A program made the position numbers and the translations under genes. Shown here piece after piece: positions 42,253 to 51,724 of a stretch of 64,000 bases of DNA. The notes beneath the pieces were generated by a model, which had not been told where the DNA came from, searched no databases, and saw only the letters and a list, made by a program, of their open reading frames with translations. Source of the stretch: Thalassomonas actiniarum (GTDB taxonomy: Bacteria > Pseudomonadota > Gammaproteobacteria > Enterobacterales > Alteromonadaceae); contig NZ_CP059735.1 in NCBI RefSeq assembly GCF_000948975.2, forward strand, positions 3,720,001 to 3,784,000, given 5' to 3'. The number at the start of each line of letters is the position of its first letter. Within the stretch, counting starts at the first letter, position 1.

Positions 42253-43041
42253 TTATTCATTGACTTGGTATTCATTTTTAAAATCTTCAGGAATATGCAG
42301 ATCATATTTGCCGCTTGCTTTTAGTCTTTTTAGCCCCTTATTGAACATTTCAATGAAATATTGTCCTTTATGATGTTTCTTCGAGACCATAAGCCCTACA
42401 GTAAAGGAGGTGAGAGGTTTTGGATGGTAAGTAAATAATTGCGCCTGCTCCGCTGTAAATAAATCGACCACTTGTTGAAGCCCCATCGCCCGATTCATAG
42501 GAAAAAGTTGAATTCGTCCCCTTAATAACTTAGTAAAATTAATTTGATAAGATGACGCATATTCCACCAGGAGTTTTCCCTCTTTAGCTTCGGCATCAAA
42601 TTTTTCTCCATACGTAAATAGCACCGTAGCACCGATCGCGATATCTTTTAGATCATTAACTGACTGCCAGTCAAATGAATAGCTTTTTAAGTGAAAGAAT
42701 ACAATGTCGGTTCTTCTTATGGCGTCAGTATAATCAAAATATTCACTTCGTTCATGGGTAACTGTCCAGCAACAAGTGGCATCCCAGTTATTCTCTTTCG
42801 CCAGCACATAGCTTCTGCCCCAGGGGAAAAAACCGTATTCCACCTTAATATCCATTTGAGCAAATGCTTGAGTGACAATATAAAGGGTTTGTCCATACCC
42901 CGGATATTTTTCTGAACTATAGGGCGGATCTTCCCCAGTCGCAATTCGAATGGTTTCTTGTGCAAAACCATTAAATGCCCCTAGCGAAGCAATGAAGCCG
43001 TAAATAAGCAATAATAATCTTCTCATCATAAAAACTGTCAT
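42253..43041 (-). CDS. Tandem periplasmic binding-like protein 5 (last of array)
   Basis: A 262-residue secreted paralogue, the last of the five-gene array. Signal peptide LLLIYGFIASLGAFNGFAQ. The family core is ETIRIATGEDPPYSSEKYPGYGQ, then VEYGFFPWGRSYVLAKENNWDATCCW. It is an SBP_bac_3-like fold with a conserved CC pair absent from normal binding proteins. It differs from its neighbours mainly in loops. Shared presence of five copies in line argues for paralogous specialisation. It has no attached permease. Confidence 0.75.
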   Translation of the reverse strand: MTVFMMRRLLLLIYGFIASLGAFNGFAQETIRIATGEDPPYSSEKYPGYGQTLYIVTQAFAQMDIKVEYGFFPWGRSYVLAKENNWDATCCWTVTHERSEYFDYTDAIRRTDIVFFHLKSYSFDWQSVNDLKDIAIGATVLFTYGEKFDAEAKEGKLLVEYASSYQINFTKLLRGRIQLFPMNRAMGLQQVVDLFTAEQAQLFTYHPKPLTSFTVGLMVSKKHHKGQYFIEMFNKGLKRLKASGKYDLHIPEDFKNEYQVNE

Positions 43042-43069
43042 TCACCGGCACACCTTGGGTGCTGACACC

Positions 43070-43846
43070 TCATTGATTTATTTTATTTTCACTTCTTTCA
43101 AGTTCAGCAATATATCGGTCATACTCACCGCTTGCTTTATAACGTTTTAGCCCTTCATTGAATGTTTCAATAATATAATCAACTTGCTTACTCGTTTTAG
43201 ACACCATAAGCCCTACAGTAGTTAAAACAATAGGTTTGGGATGATAGGTAAGCAATGGAACTTCTGCGGGTTTGAATAAACTGGATAGTAATTGAGACCC
43301 TAATTTACGATCGATGGGAAAAACCTTAATCCGGCCCCCTAATAATTTCCTGAAATTGATTTCATCCGAAGAGGCATATTCTGCCAATAATTTTCCGGCA
43401 CTTACGGCACTATCCAATTTATGCCCATAACTATAGTTATAGGTTATGCCTATTTCTATGCCGGTTAAATCATCAACAGAGTGCCAGTCAAATGGATAGC
43501 TTTTTAAATGATAAAAAACATACTCTCTTGTCGTTACTTCATCCGTATAGCTAAAATATTGACTTCGCTCAGGGGTAAGCCCCCAACAGCAAGTGGCATC
43601 CCAGACATTGTTTTTGGCCAATTCGAGCGTCCTGCTCCAGGGGAAAAATCCATATTCCACTTTAACATCCATTTGCGCAAATGCTTGTCTGACAATATGC
43701 AGAATTTTTCCATTACCTGGCAGTTTTTCAGAATAAACAGGAGGATACTCCCCGGTTGATATACGGATGGTTTCTTGGGCAATACCATTGAAACTACCAA
43801 TAGCAGTAACGAATAAGCCAAGGGAGTATAAGTAATTTTTCATCAT
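43070..43846 (-). CDS. Tandem periplasmic binding-like protein 4
   Basis: A 258-residue secreted paralogue (signal SLGLFVTAIGSFNGIAQ; core ETIRISTGEYPPVYSEKLPGNGK, then FPWSRTLELAKNNVWDATCCW). It is 28 bases upstream of the next copy. The hinge and C-lobe (LGGRIKVFPIDRKLGSQLLSSLFKPAEVPLLTYHPKPIV) match the others. A ligand with a short flexible chain is expected from the fold but is not known. Confidence 0.75.
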   Translation of the reverse strand: MMKNYLYSLGLFVTAIGSFNGIAQETIRISTGEYPPVYSEKLPGNGKILHIVRQAFAQMDVKVEYGFFPWSRTLELAKNNVWDATCCWGLTPERSQYFSYTDEVTTREYVFYHLKSYPFDWHSVDDLTGIEIGITYNYSYGHKLDSAVSAGKLLAEYASSDEINFRKLLGGRIKVFPIDRKLGSQLLSSLFKPAEVPLLTYHPKPIVLTTVGLMVSKTSKQVDYIIETFNEGLKRYKASGEYDRYIAELERSENKINQ

Positions 43847-43867
43847 AGTTTCATTCTAATATACTAA

Positions 43868-43991
43868 AACTTATTCTGTAGCGGCTAAGGCCTTATTCAC
43901 TGATTCAATATATGCTTTCAGGCGTTTGGGGATGATACCGTTTATATTTATCGCCTGCTTATCGGCATTTTTACTTCCTGTTAGCCAGCTC
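43868..43991 (-). pseudogene. Possible degraded C-terminal tail between copies 3 and 4
   Basis: After the stop of copy 3 another minus-strand frame stays open and reads SWLTGSKNADKQAININGII, then PKRLKAYIESVNKALAATE before a stop. It has no good start. It may be a remnant of an earlier C-terminal extension lost by a frameshift, or a piece of another copy. Low certainty. Confidence 0.3.
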
Positions 43992-44765
43992 TCATTTATT
44001 AATTTTTTTACCTTGCTGCTCCCTTATAAAAAAAGGCTCATAATCAGCACTTTCTTTAAGCCTTTTGAGGCCCAGATTGAACTTATCAATGAAATATTGA
44101 TTCCTGGGATTCTTTTTCGATACCAACAGCCTCACGCTATCAGAGAAAAGAATTTTCGGATGGTGGGTAATCAACTGAATTTTTTCAGGCTTAAAAAGGT
44201 CGGCTAATAATTGGTATCCCATCAAACGATCAATGGGAAAAATATCAATGCGCCCGACCAGTAATTTCTTTAAGTTCATTTCATTCGTCGGCGCTTGTTC
44301 TATCAGTAATTTTCCCGCTTTATTTGCCGCATCAAATGCTGCTCCGTAAGAGTATTTAACCGTAGTCCCTATCCTTAAACCTTTTAAATCATCAAAGGAT
44401 TGCCAGTTAAACGGATAGCTTTTTAGATGAAAGAATATTTTTTCTCTTGATCTCACTGCATCCGAGTAATAAAAATCCGCCTCCCAGCCCGGCGTCTCAA
44501 ACCAACAGCAAGTAGCATCCCAAATATTGTTTTTAGCCAGCTCCAGGCTCCTGTTCCAGGGAAAAAAGCCAAATTCTACCTTGATATTCACATGAGCAAA
44601 TGCCTGAGCGACAATGGCAGGAGTCGGTCCGTAATTTTCATAGCGCTGAGAATAATACGGCGGAAATTCTCCGGTCGTAATGCGAATGACTTCCTGAGCG
44701 AGACAACTAAGAGGTCCTACAGACGCAATGAACAAACAAAGTGACGGCAATAACTTTTTCATCAT
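43992..44765 (-). CDS. Tandem periplasmic binding-like protein 3
   Basis: A 257-residue secreted paralogue (signal SLCLFIASVGPLSCLAQ; core VIRITTGEFPPYYSQRYENYGP, then VEFGFFPWNRSLELAKNNIWDATCCWF). Compared with copies 4 and 5 it is closer to copy 2, sharing EFGFFPWNRS and QLLADLFKPE. A 43-base gap separates it from copy 2. Periplasmic. Function unknown. Confidence 0.75.
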   Translation of the reverse strand: MMKKLLPSLCLFIASVGPLSCLAQEVIRITTGEFPPYYSQRYENYGPTPAIVAQAFAHVNIKVEFGFFPWNRSLELAKNNIWDATCCWFETPGWEADFYYSDAVRSREKIFFHLKSYPFNWQSFDDLKGLRIGTTVKYSYGAAFDAANKAGKLLIEQAPTNEMNLKKLLVGRIDIFPIDRLMGYQLLADLFKPEKIQLITHHPKILFSDSVRLLVSKKNPRNQYFIDKFNLGLKRLKESADYEPFFIREQQGKKINK

Positions 44766-44808
44766 ACTAGTTATTGTAATACACGAGCTCTAGCACGCTA
44801 TTTCTTGC

Positions 44809-45582
44809 TTATTTGTCCCCTTGCCGTGCTTTAATAAAAAGTTGCTCATATTCGCCACTTTCTTTAAGCATTTTTAAGCCCTGATTGAACTTTTTCATAA
44901 AATATTGACTCTTGGGATTTTTCTTAGATATCAGCAATCTTACCCGACCGGAAAAGAGTATTTTAGGATGATGGGTGAACAACTGAGTTTCTTCGGGTGT
45001 AAATAAATCAGCTAATAACTGATATCCCACCTGGCGCTCGATTGGAAAAATATTGATGCGCCCGGCAAATAGCTTTTTTAAATTCATTGCATTAGTCGGT
45101 GCATCTTCTATCAATAATTTGCCCGTTTTATTTGCCGCAGCAAACTTTTCACCATAGGCATGTCTGGCCGTAGCACCTATTTTGATGCCTTTTAGATCCT
45201 CATAAGATTGCCAGTCAAACGGATAGCTTTTTAAATGAAAAAAGATTTTATCTCGTGATACCAGCACGTCTGAGTAATTAAAATATTCATACCACTGTGA
45301 AGTATCAAACCAGCAGCAGCTTGCATCCCAGTGATTACTTTTGGCCAGTTCCAAACTCCTGCTCCAGGGGAAAAAACCAAACTCGACCTTGATATTGGCA
45401 TGAGCAAAGGCTTGGATCACAATATCCGGGATGGGTCCATAATTTGTGAGCTTTTGAGAATAATATGGCGGGTATTCCCCGGTCGTAATACGAATGGTTT
45501 CTTGTGCCAAACTATTAAAAGCTGCTGACAAAGCCATTAATAAGCCAAGAAAAAAGTCTTGTATTTTCATCACCACCTTCAT
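44809..45582 (-). CDS. Tandem periplasmic binding-like protein 2
   Basis: A 257-residue secreted paralogue (signal DFFLGLLMALSAAFNSLAQ; core ETIRITTGEYPPYYSQKLTNYG, then FFPWSRSLELAKSNHWDASCCWF). Here the conserved motif reads DASCCW instead of DATCCW. The gene's start lies 49 bases from copy 1. Otherwise as its siblings. Confidence 0.75.
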   Translation of the reverse strand: MKVVMKIQDFFLGLLMALSAAFNSLAQETIRITTGEYPPYYSQKLTNYGPIPDIVIQAFAHANIKVEFGFFPWSRSLELAKSNHWDASCCWFDTSQWYEYFNYSDVLVSRDKIFFHLKSYPFDWQSYEDLKGIKIGATARHAYGEKFAAANKTGKLLIEDAPTNAMNLKKLFAGRINIFPIERQVGYQLLADLFTPEETQLFTHHPKILFSGRVRLLISKKNPKSQYFMKKFNQGLKMLKESGEYEQLFIKARQGDK

Positions 45583-45631
45583 TGTAATTCACTCAAAGTG
45601 ATCCTGTTTGCCTGAAAGCTTGCCTGAAGTT

Positions 45632-46420
45632 TTATTGACTGATATAGTCGTCAAACTTAGCTTCTATGAAATATTTCTCATACTCGCCGCTTGCTTTAAG
45701 CATCTTCAAGCCTTTATTAAACATTTCAATGAAATATTGACTTTTAGGGTTTTTCTCGGATACCAGCAACCTGGAAATGTTGCTCACAAGTACTTTAGGG
45801 TGGTGGGTGATCAAATCAGTTTCTTCGACATTAAACAAGTCGGCGAGTAGTGTATACCCTACCTTGCGGCTAATGGGAAAAATTTTTATTCTCCCGCCTA
45901 ATAACTTCCTAAAATTAATTTCATCTGTTGCCGCAATTTCCAGCGACAGCTTACCCGCGTGATCGGCATCGACAAATACTCCACCGTAACGATATCGAAC
46001 CGTAGTCCCTATCTCTATGCCGGTTAAGTCATCATAACTGCGCCAATCGAACGGATAACTTTTTAAATGGAAGAAGACCACCTCAGTTGAGTAAACGACA
46101 TCCGAAAAATAAAAATATTGCTGCTTCACAGGGTCTTTAAGCCAGCAACAAGTAGCATCCCAGCTATTATGTTTAGCCAGCGCTAAGCTCCTGTTCCAGG
46201 GGAAAAAACCATATTCCACTTTAATATTCATTTGCGCAAATGCCTCACTGACAAGATGAAGAACGTGCCCGTAGTTTCTGGCATTTTCAGAATAAAATGG
46301 CGGATATTCCCCGGTCGCAATACGAATGGTTTCCTGTGTGAAGCCTTTAGCAGCAGTGAGCGAAACTAATAGCAGCCACAGGAGCAACAAACTTGTTATA
46401 TGCTTCATGCGCTTATTCAC
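45632..46420 (-). CDS. Tandem periplasmic binding-like protein 1 (first of array)
   Basis: A 262-residue secreted paralogue that heads the array (signal LLLLWLLLVSLTAAKGFTQ; core ETIRIATGEYPPFYSENARNYG, then FFPWNRSLALAKHNSWDATCCWL). It is divergent from the TonB receptor gene at 46779, with a 358-base intergenic region between. That layout suggests the array and the receptor may take up the same class of ligand, but no regulator or transporter adjoins to prove it. Confidence 0.75.
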   Translation of the reverse strand: MNKRMKHITSLLLLWLLLVSLTAAKGFTQETIRIATGEYPPFYSENARNYGHVLHLVSEAFAQMNIKVEYGFFPWNRSLALAKHNSWDATCCWLKDPVKQQYFYFSDVVYSTEVVFFHLKSYPFDWRSYDDLTGIEIGTTVRYRYGGVFVDADHAGKLSLEIAATDEINFRKLLGGRIKIFPISRKVGYTLLADLFNVEETDLITHHPKVLVSNISRLLVSEKNPKSQYFIEMFNKGLKMLKASGEYEKYFIEAKFDDYISQ

Positions 46421-46778
46421 CTGGCCATAGCATGGTTTTCACCCGGTTAATTCAATTGTAGGTAAAAAGCAGGCAATTAAACACTTCAAAAAAATAGCTG
46501 ATAGACAGCATATCAACATAAAAATCAGTAATACGTATAATGCAGGTACCGGAAAAAGCGCTGAAAACCCGCATAAACCGGATGACAACAAAATAAGCAT
46601 CAAGGTTTAGTGCTTAAAAATCAATACATTGAGACAGCTGATTTGTTTTCATATAAAGTGACTATACTTATCACTATTTTCCAACGTTTTGCATTGGCAT
46701 AAGGTAAGCTCTAACAGCAGGGAAAATACCAGGACTATAGGCTGTTAGCCACATAGCAAACACATTAGGTAAGTCACT
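46421..46778. promoter_or_regulatory. Divergent promoter region, array and TonB receptor
   Basis: A 358-base gap. It contains an inverted repeat CTAACAGC (46711-46718) and GCTGTTAG (46741-46748) just upstream of the receptor gene, which may be an operator or a leader hairpin. No -35/-10 box can be picked with confidence. Confidence 0.35.
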
Positions 46779-49247
46779 ATGTTTAAAAGAAACCTGGTTT
46801 GCCAGGCTATTTTATATGCACTCGCCACAGGTGTTGTCAGTCACTCCTTAGCCCAAGAATCAATGCAAACCTCTTCCCAGGCCGACGATGATGAAATAGA
46901 AACTATTATCGTCACCGCAAGCAAACGTCGCCAGAATATCCAAGAGACCCCTATCGCGGTACATGCGATGAGTGGCGAGGCATTAAAAGCGCAAAATATC
47001 GGTAATTTTGACGATTTTGTCAATTATATGCCCAACGTCACCTTAGGGGGGCGCGGGCCGGGACAAGCGGATATCTTTATCCGGGGCATGGCGATCCAAC
47101 CTATCGTCTTCAGGATTTCCGGCGCCCAGGGGGTGATGCCAAATGTCGCCTTATATATAGATGAACAGCCGGTCACGGCACCGGGACGTAATATGGATGT
47201 TTACGCCACCGATATCTCACGTATTGAAGTCTTACCGGGCCCGCAAGGAACCTTGTTTGGCGCCAGCTCTCAGGCAGGTACTATTCGCTATATCACCAAC
47301 AAACCGGTTTTTGATGATTTTTCCGCCGGCTTTAATGTCTCACTTGCCGACACCCACAAGGGAGAGAGCAGCAACACCATTGAAGGTTATCTCAACCTGC
47401 CGGTCAATGAACAGTTGGCGCTAAGGGCAGCCCTTTATAACGTCAACCGGGGCGGTTACATAGATAACGTTTATGGCGAGTTTACCTTAGATCCGTCCAT
47501 TAATCCCGACTCCGCTGCCAATGTGCCGGACAACTCAACCTTTGAAACCATCAACAACCAGGCGTTTGTCGAAGATGATTTTAACTCCAGCGCTTATACC
47601 GGGTTCAGGTTGGGGCTCAATTATAAGATTAATGACAACTGGCGGTTACTAGTGCAACATGCCGGGCAAAAAATTGATGCTGACGGGGTCTTTGATTACG
47701 ATCCCGACATTGGCGATCTTGAAGTTGCCCGCTTTTATCCGGATAACTTAGAAGATGAATTTTCACAAACCTCGTGGACGCTTGAAGGCAGGCTTAACCG
47801 CCTTGAATTGCTCTATACCGGTGCCTATCTGGATCGCGATATAGATCAATTATCAGATTTTACCAGTTATAATAACTCGGGTGCCTTTATTGCCTATTAC
47901 ACCTGTACCTATACCAACCCGGATTATATCGCTACGTATGGCATTTCTCCCGACGTCATTACCCCGGTGCGCGAATGTAAAGATCCCAGCAAAGGTTTTA
48001 TCGGTATACAGCAACATCGCAGGCTCACCCATGAATTTAGGATTGCCACAGATCCAAAGGAGACATTAAGCGCCATCGCCGGCATTTTCTATGATGACTT
48101 TGAAATAAAAACCCAGGACGAATGGTGGTATGCAGCGGCGACCGAACTCGGCTTTGCCCCGAATGCACCAATAGCCGCGGCAAATAACATCAATGACAAT
48201 ACCCGCGCCGCCAATATCACCTTTTTTAATGATATCACCCGCACAGAAGAGCAAATTGCACTATTTGGCGAACTCAAATATGACTTTTCACAGCAGCTCA
48301 GTCTGACCCTGGGGCTGCGCTGGTATGATATTGAATCAGATTTTACCGGCTCCAGTAATTTCGGCGACGGCATCTTCCAGGGCTCACAAAATACCGATCG
48401 CGGACGCGACTATGATGTCTCCGGCGGGCACAGCGAAGACCCGCTTGAAGCCGACGGCATCATTCCTAAAATCAGTTTAAGTTACCAAAGGGATAAAAAC
48501 AGCCTTTATTACCTCACCTATGCCGAAGGGTTCAGGCCCGGCGGTTTTAACCGCACCGGGGGATTCAGCTCCTTTAATCCGGACTTTCCCGACATTAACC
48601 TCACCTATGAATCTGATGATGTCTATAACTATGAACTTGGCTGGAAAACTTTATCATTCGAGCGCCAGCTGCTCTTTAACGGTAATATCTACTTTATCGA
48701 ATGGGAGAATATGCAGGTGTCCCGGTTTGATCCCATCAATGTCTCCAGACTGACCTTTATTGAAAATGCCGCCAATGCCGAAATATTTGGCGCCGAAATG
48801 GACCTAGCCTGGGATATCAATGAAAACTTAACCGTTCACAGCGCCTTATCCTATAACCATACCGAGCTGACCGATGTCAAAGCGCGCATCATTGAAATAG
48901 CCCCTACCGGCAGTGAGTTACCCTTAACCCCTAAAGTGCAGGCCAATATCCGTACTAATTATTATTGGCAGCAGGGGGAGTATGAAGCCAGCTGGCAGCT
49001 TGGCCTCCAGTATGCCGGCAAGTCATGGAGCTCAGTTGTTTCCCAGGAACGAAAACGTCAAAACAGCTATACCATCATTAATTTTTCCCTCGGTGTGAAA
49101 AAAGATAACTGGTCGGTGAAGCTCTATGGGGATAATTTAACCGATAAACGTGCCGATCTATTTATCAACAACCAGGATTTTGTCACCCGTATTACCACTA
49201 ACAGGCCGAGAACTTTTGGTGTAAGTTTCTCCTATGACTACAACTAG
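46779..49247 (+). CDS. TonB-dependent outer-membrane receptor
   Basis: An 822-residue receptor with a signal peptide (LYALATGVVSHSLAQ), a TonB box (ETIIVTAS), plug elements (ISRIEVLPGPQGTLFGASSQAGTI at about 149-172) and a long barrel ending GVSFSYDYN. It is of the large subclass common in marine bacteria for siderophores, glycans or oligopeptides. No glycan-degrading gene adjoins. The neighbouring binding-protein array hints at a shared small substrate. Length is normal for the subclass. Confidence 0.88.
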   Translation: MFKRNLVCQAILYALATGVVSHSLAQESMQTSSQADDDEIETIIVTASKRRQNIQETPIAVHAMSGEALKAQNIGNFDDFVNYMPNVTLGGRGPGQADIFIRGMAIQPIVFRISGAQGVMPNVALYIDEQPVTAPGRNMDVYATDISRIEVLPGPQGTLFGASSQAGTIRYITNKPVFDDFSAGFNVSLADTHKGESSNTIEGYLNLPVNEQLALRAALYNVNRGGYIDNVYGEFTLDPSINPDSAANVPDNSTFETINNQAFVEDDFNSSAYTGFRLGLNYKINDNWRLLVQHAGQKIDADGVFDYDPDIGDLEVARFYPDNLEDEFSQTSWTLEGRLNRLELLYTGAYLDRDIDQLSDFTSYNNSGAFIAYYTCTYTNPDYIATYGISPDVITPVRECKDPSKGFIGIQQHRRLTHEFRIATDPKETLSAIAGIFYDDFEIKTQDEWWYAAATELGFAPNAPIAAANNINDNTRAANITFFNDITRTEEQIALFGELKYDFSQQLSLTLGLRWYDIESDFTGSSNFGDGIFQGSQNTDRGRDYDVSGGHSEDPLEADGIIPKISLSYQRDKNSLYYLTYAEGFRPGGFNRTGGFSSFNPDFPDINLTYESDDVYNYELGWKTLSFERQLLFNGNIYFIEWENMQVSRFDPINVSRLTFIENAANAEIFGAEMDLAWDINENLTVHSALSYNHTELTDVKARIIEIAPTGSELPLTPKVQANIRTNYYWQQGEYEASWQLGLQYAGKSWSSVVSQERKRQNSYTIINFSLGVKKDNWSVKLYGDNLTDKRADLFINNQDFVTRITTNRPRTFGVSFSYDYN

Positions 49248-49507
49248 GTTCAATAACACGGTGGGATCTGAGCAAATCATGCAAGCGCAATATTTCAAGC
49301 AAATAACCGATAACATTGCATTTCGTGATGCCACGATAAAAAGTGAAACTAAAGTTATACTGTTACTTAAAGTAAAAATAACACTGGATATGGCGATCTT
49401 TTTCTCCGCCATAAAAAAGAACATCCGGTCATAACATGCGGTGGATTATAGAGGTGGCGAATAAAAGTTTTAAGTTGAATGTCAATTTCAATGTATGAGG
49501 AGGCGGT

Positions 49508-51700
49508 ATGAAGCCTCCATCCCTGGTTGACGTCAAAGACTCTATCGCAACACACCTGCTTAAAGTTGTCTTTTCCTTCTATCTTGTGCTGACCGTTGCC
49601 GTAACCCTTGCCCACATCTATGTGGAATTTTCCGATACTAAAGAAAAAGTAAAAAATGAATTGGTTGTGATCGGCAATACCTTTGAACCCGGACTCGCCA
49701 AAGCATTATGGGACTATAATACCGAACAGCTGCAACCGGTCTTTTTAGGCATGGTTGAGTCCCCGGACGTTGAAGGCATCAAGCTCGAAGATGAATGGGG
49801 AAATATTTCAGGTAAAGGGCGCATTATCAATAAAAATGGACAAATCATCGACTTCGATTCAAAAGGAAACCAACAACCTGTTTTGGGCTATTCGCATTTC
49901 TCCGGATTATTTCAGCACTCATTTACAATAAAACATATCAATAAAGGAGAAACCGTCACTCTGGGCCAGGCCACCATATACTCAAGCTCCGGCGTTGTCG
50001 TTGAGAAAGTCAAATGGGGTTTTTTCTATATCATCATCAACGCCATTATTAAAACCATCGCCTTATGGGTTTTATTCCTGATCATTTCAAGAAAGCTGCT
50101 CAGCCGTCCACTGGCGTCATTAACCGAGGCGACACAGCAAGTCGATTTAGACAAACTGGATAATTTAGAAATCGTTATCGACACTAAGGGGCGCAATGAG
50201 CTGAAAATACTAGAAGAAGCCTTTAATGCCATGATCGAGAAATTAAACGGCGCCAAACAGGAGATAGTCGACAAAGCGCAGCAATTAACAGCACGTAACG
50301 AAGAGTTATCGAATTTATCGACCGAGCTCAAGCTTTCCAATCACAGATTAACGACCATATTGGAAAATACCAAGGCACTGGGTGAAGTCAGTGATAAAAA
50401 ATCGGCTATGCTGCTCACCACTAATACCCTGTTGCAGGAAATCCCTTTCAGCCATTTTCCGAAAATCAACATCGTCTATCAAGATATCGATGCCGGAGAT
50501 AAGGAAGCTTTTATCTCATTCTGTCCCTCATCCACCGCCGAGCCTCTTGATAATGACCTGGCTCAAGTCAATACCATGAACAGCAGCGAGTTGCTTTTCA
50601 ACAAAACACTTTCCGAAAGCCCCACCTTACCCACAGATATCCAGCCGGAAACAGGGTACTGTTTGACAGACACCCAGCTTGACTTGATTGTCCGCCAGGG
50701 GGAAGAGTTACGGGGCGTGATCTCAATACAGGATATAGATACCTCAGTGCTCAGTGAGGAATATCTGGCCTTCATTGATACCCTGGCACATTTTTTATCA
50801 TTAACGATTGAAAAAATAGAAATGAACCAGGGACTGGAGCGCAAAATCAATGAACGCAGCGGTGAGCTCATCGAAGCCTTTCAGAAACTAGCCAGCCAGC
50901 ACTCGGAGCTAAAATCTACCCAGCAACAGCTGGTACAGTCGGAAAAATTAGCCTCCATCGGCACATTAACGGCGGGAGTCGCACACGAGATCAACAACCC
51001 CAATAATTTTGCCTATGCCGCGGTGTATCTGATGCAGGATGAAATAAAAGAAATAATGGCCTTCTTAAAGCAGCTTGCCGGCGGCGATGATGCCGACCCC
51101 GAGGTCATAGCTGCGCTTGAGAATAAATTTACCAAATTAATTGAATTAACCAATACCGCCAGAGAGGGAACGAAACGTATTAAAGTGATCGTCAGTGATC
51201 TCAGATCATTTTCCCGCCTCGATGACACGCAAAAGGAACAGATTTATCTGTCTACCTTAATTAAATCAACCCTTAACCTGGTCAGTACCCAATATACCGA
51301 AATAGACATCACAACAAACTTTATTTGCGACCCGCTAATAACTTGCTTTCCGGCAAAACTTAGTCAAGTATTTATGAACATTGCTGTCAACGCTTGCCAG
51401 GCGATAGAGACAAATACACGCAAAAATAACAATTTAGCAGGGAAATTAACCATCACCTTAAACGAGGATTATCATCAGCTAAAGCTAACCTTTCAAGATA
51501 ACGGCTGCGGCATGGATGAAATGACTCAGAAGAAAATCTTTGACCCGTTTTTCACCACCAAAGATGTCGGCAGCGGTACCGGGTTGGGCATGGCAATTTC
51601 GTTCGGCATTATTGAAGAACACGGAGGTACGATCAAGGTAGCTTCTACTATCGATGAGGGAACAAGCATATCTATTTATTTGCCTTTAGATGAAACATAA
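49508..51700 (+). CDS. Membrane sensor histidine kinase
   Basis: A 730-residue kinase: N-terminal helix (VVFSFYLVLTVAVTLAHIYV), a periplasmic sensor of about 150 residues, a second helix (IINAIIKTIALWVLFLIISRKLL), HAMP (about 195-255), a GAF-like middle, a coiled coil, then the phosphoacceptor GVAHEINNPNNFAYAA (His about 488) and a complete ATPase (NACQAI, DNGCGM, FDPFFTTKDVGSGTGLGMAIS). No receiver is fused. It lies directly before a GGDEF response regulator, so c-di-GMP output is likely. A decayed paralogue lies downstream. Confidence 0.85.
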   Translation: MKPPSLVDVKDSIATHLLKVVFSFYLVLTVAVTLAHIYVEFSDTKEKVKNELVVIGNTFEPGLAKALWDYNTEQLQPVFLGMVESPDVEGIKLEDEWGNISGKGRIINKNGQIIDFDSKGNQQPVLGYSHFSGLFQHSFTIKHINKGETVTLGQATIYSSSGVVVEKVKWGFFYIIINAIIKTIALWVLFLIISRKLLSRPLASLTEATQQVDLDKLDNLEIVIDTKGRNELKILEEAFNAMIEKLNGAKQEIVDKAQQLTARNEELSNLSTELKLSNHRLTTILENTKALGEVSDKKSAMLLTTNTLLQEIPFSHFPKINIVYQDIDAGDKEAFISFCPSSTAEPLDNDLAQVNTMNSSELLFNKTLSESPTLPTDIQPETGYCLTDTQLDLIVRQGEELRGVISIQDIDTSVLSEEYLAFIDTLAHFLSLTIEKIEMNQGLERKINERSGELIEAFQKLASQHSELKSTQQQLVQSEKLASIGTLTAGVAHEINNPNNFAYAAVYLMQDEIKEIMAFLKQLAGGDDADPEVIAALENKFTKLIELTNTAREGTKRIKVIVSDLRSFSRLDDTQKEQIYLSTLIKSTLNLVSTQYTEIDITTNFICDPLITCFPAKLSQVFMNIAVNACQAIETNTRKNNNLAGKLTITLNEDYHQLKLTFQDNGCGMDEMTQKKIFDPFFTTKDVGSGTGLGMAISFGIIEEHGGTIKVASTIDEGTSISIYLPLDET

Positions 51701-51724
51701 CATTTAAAGGCGCAGGAGTTGCGT

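Noticed and set aside
49389-49413. Hairpin TATGGCG/CGCCATA after the TonB receptor gene as terminator
   Set aside because: Short stem and no T-run on the plus strand; an A-run follows instead.
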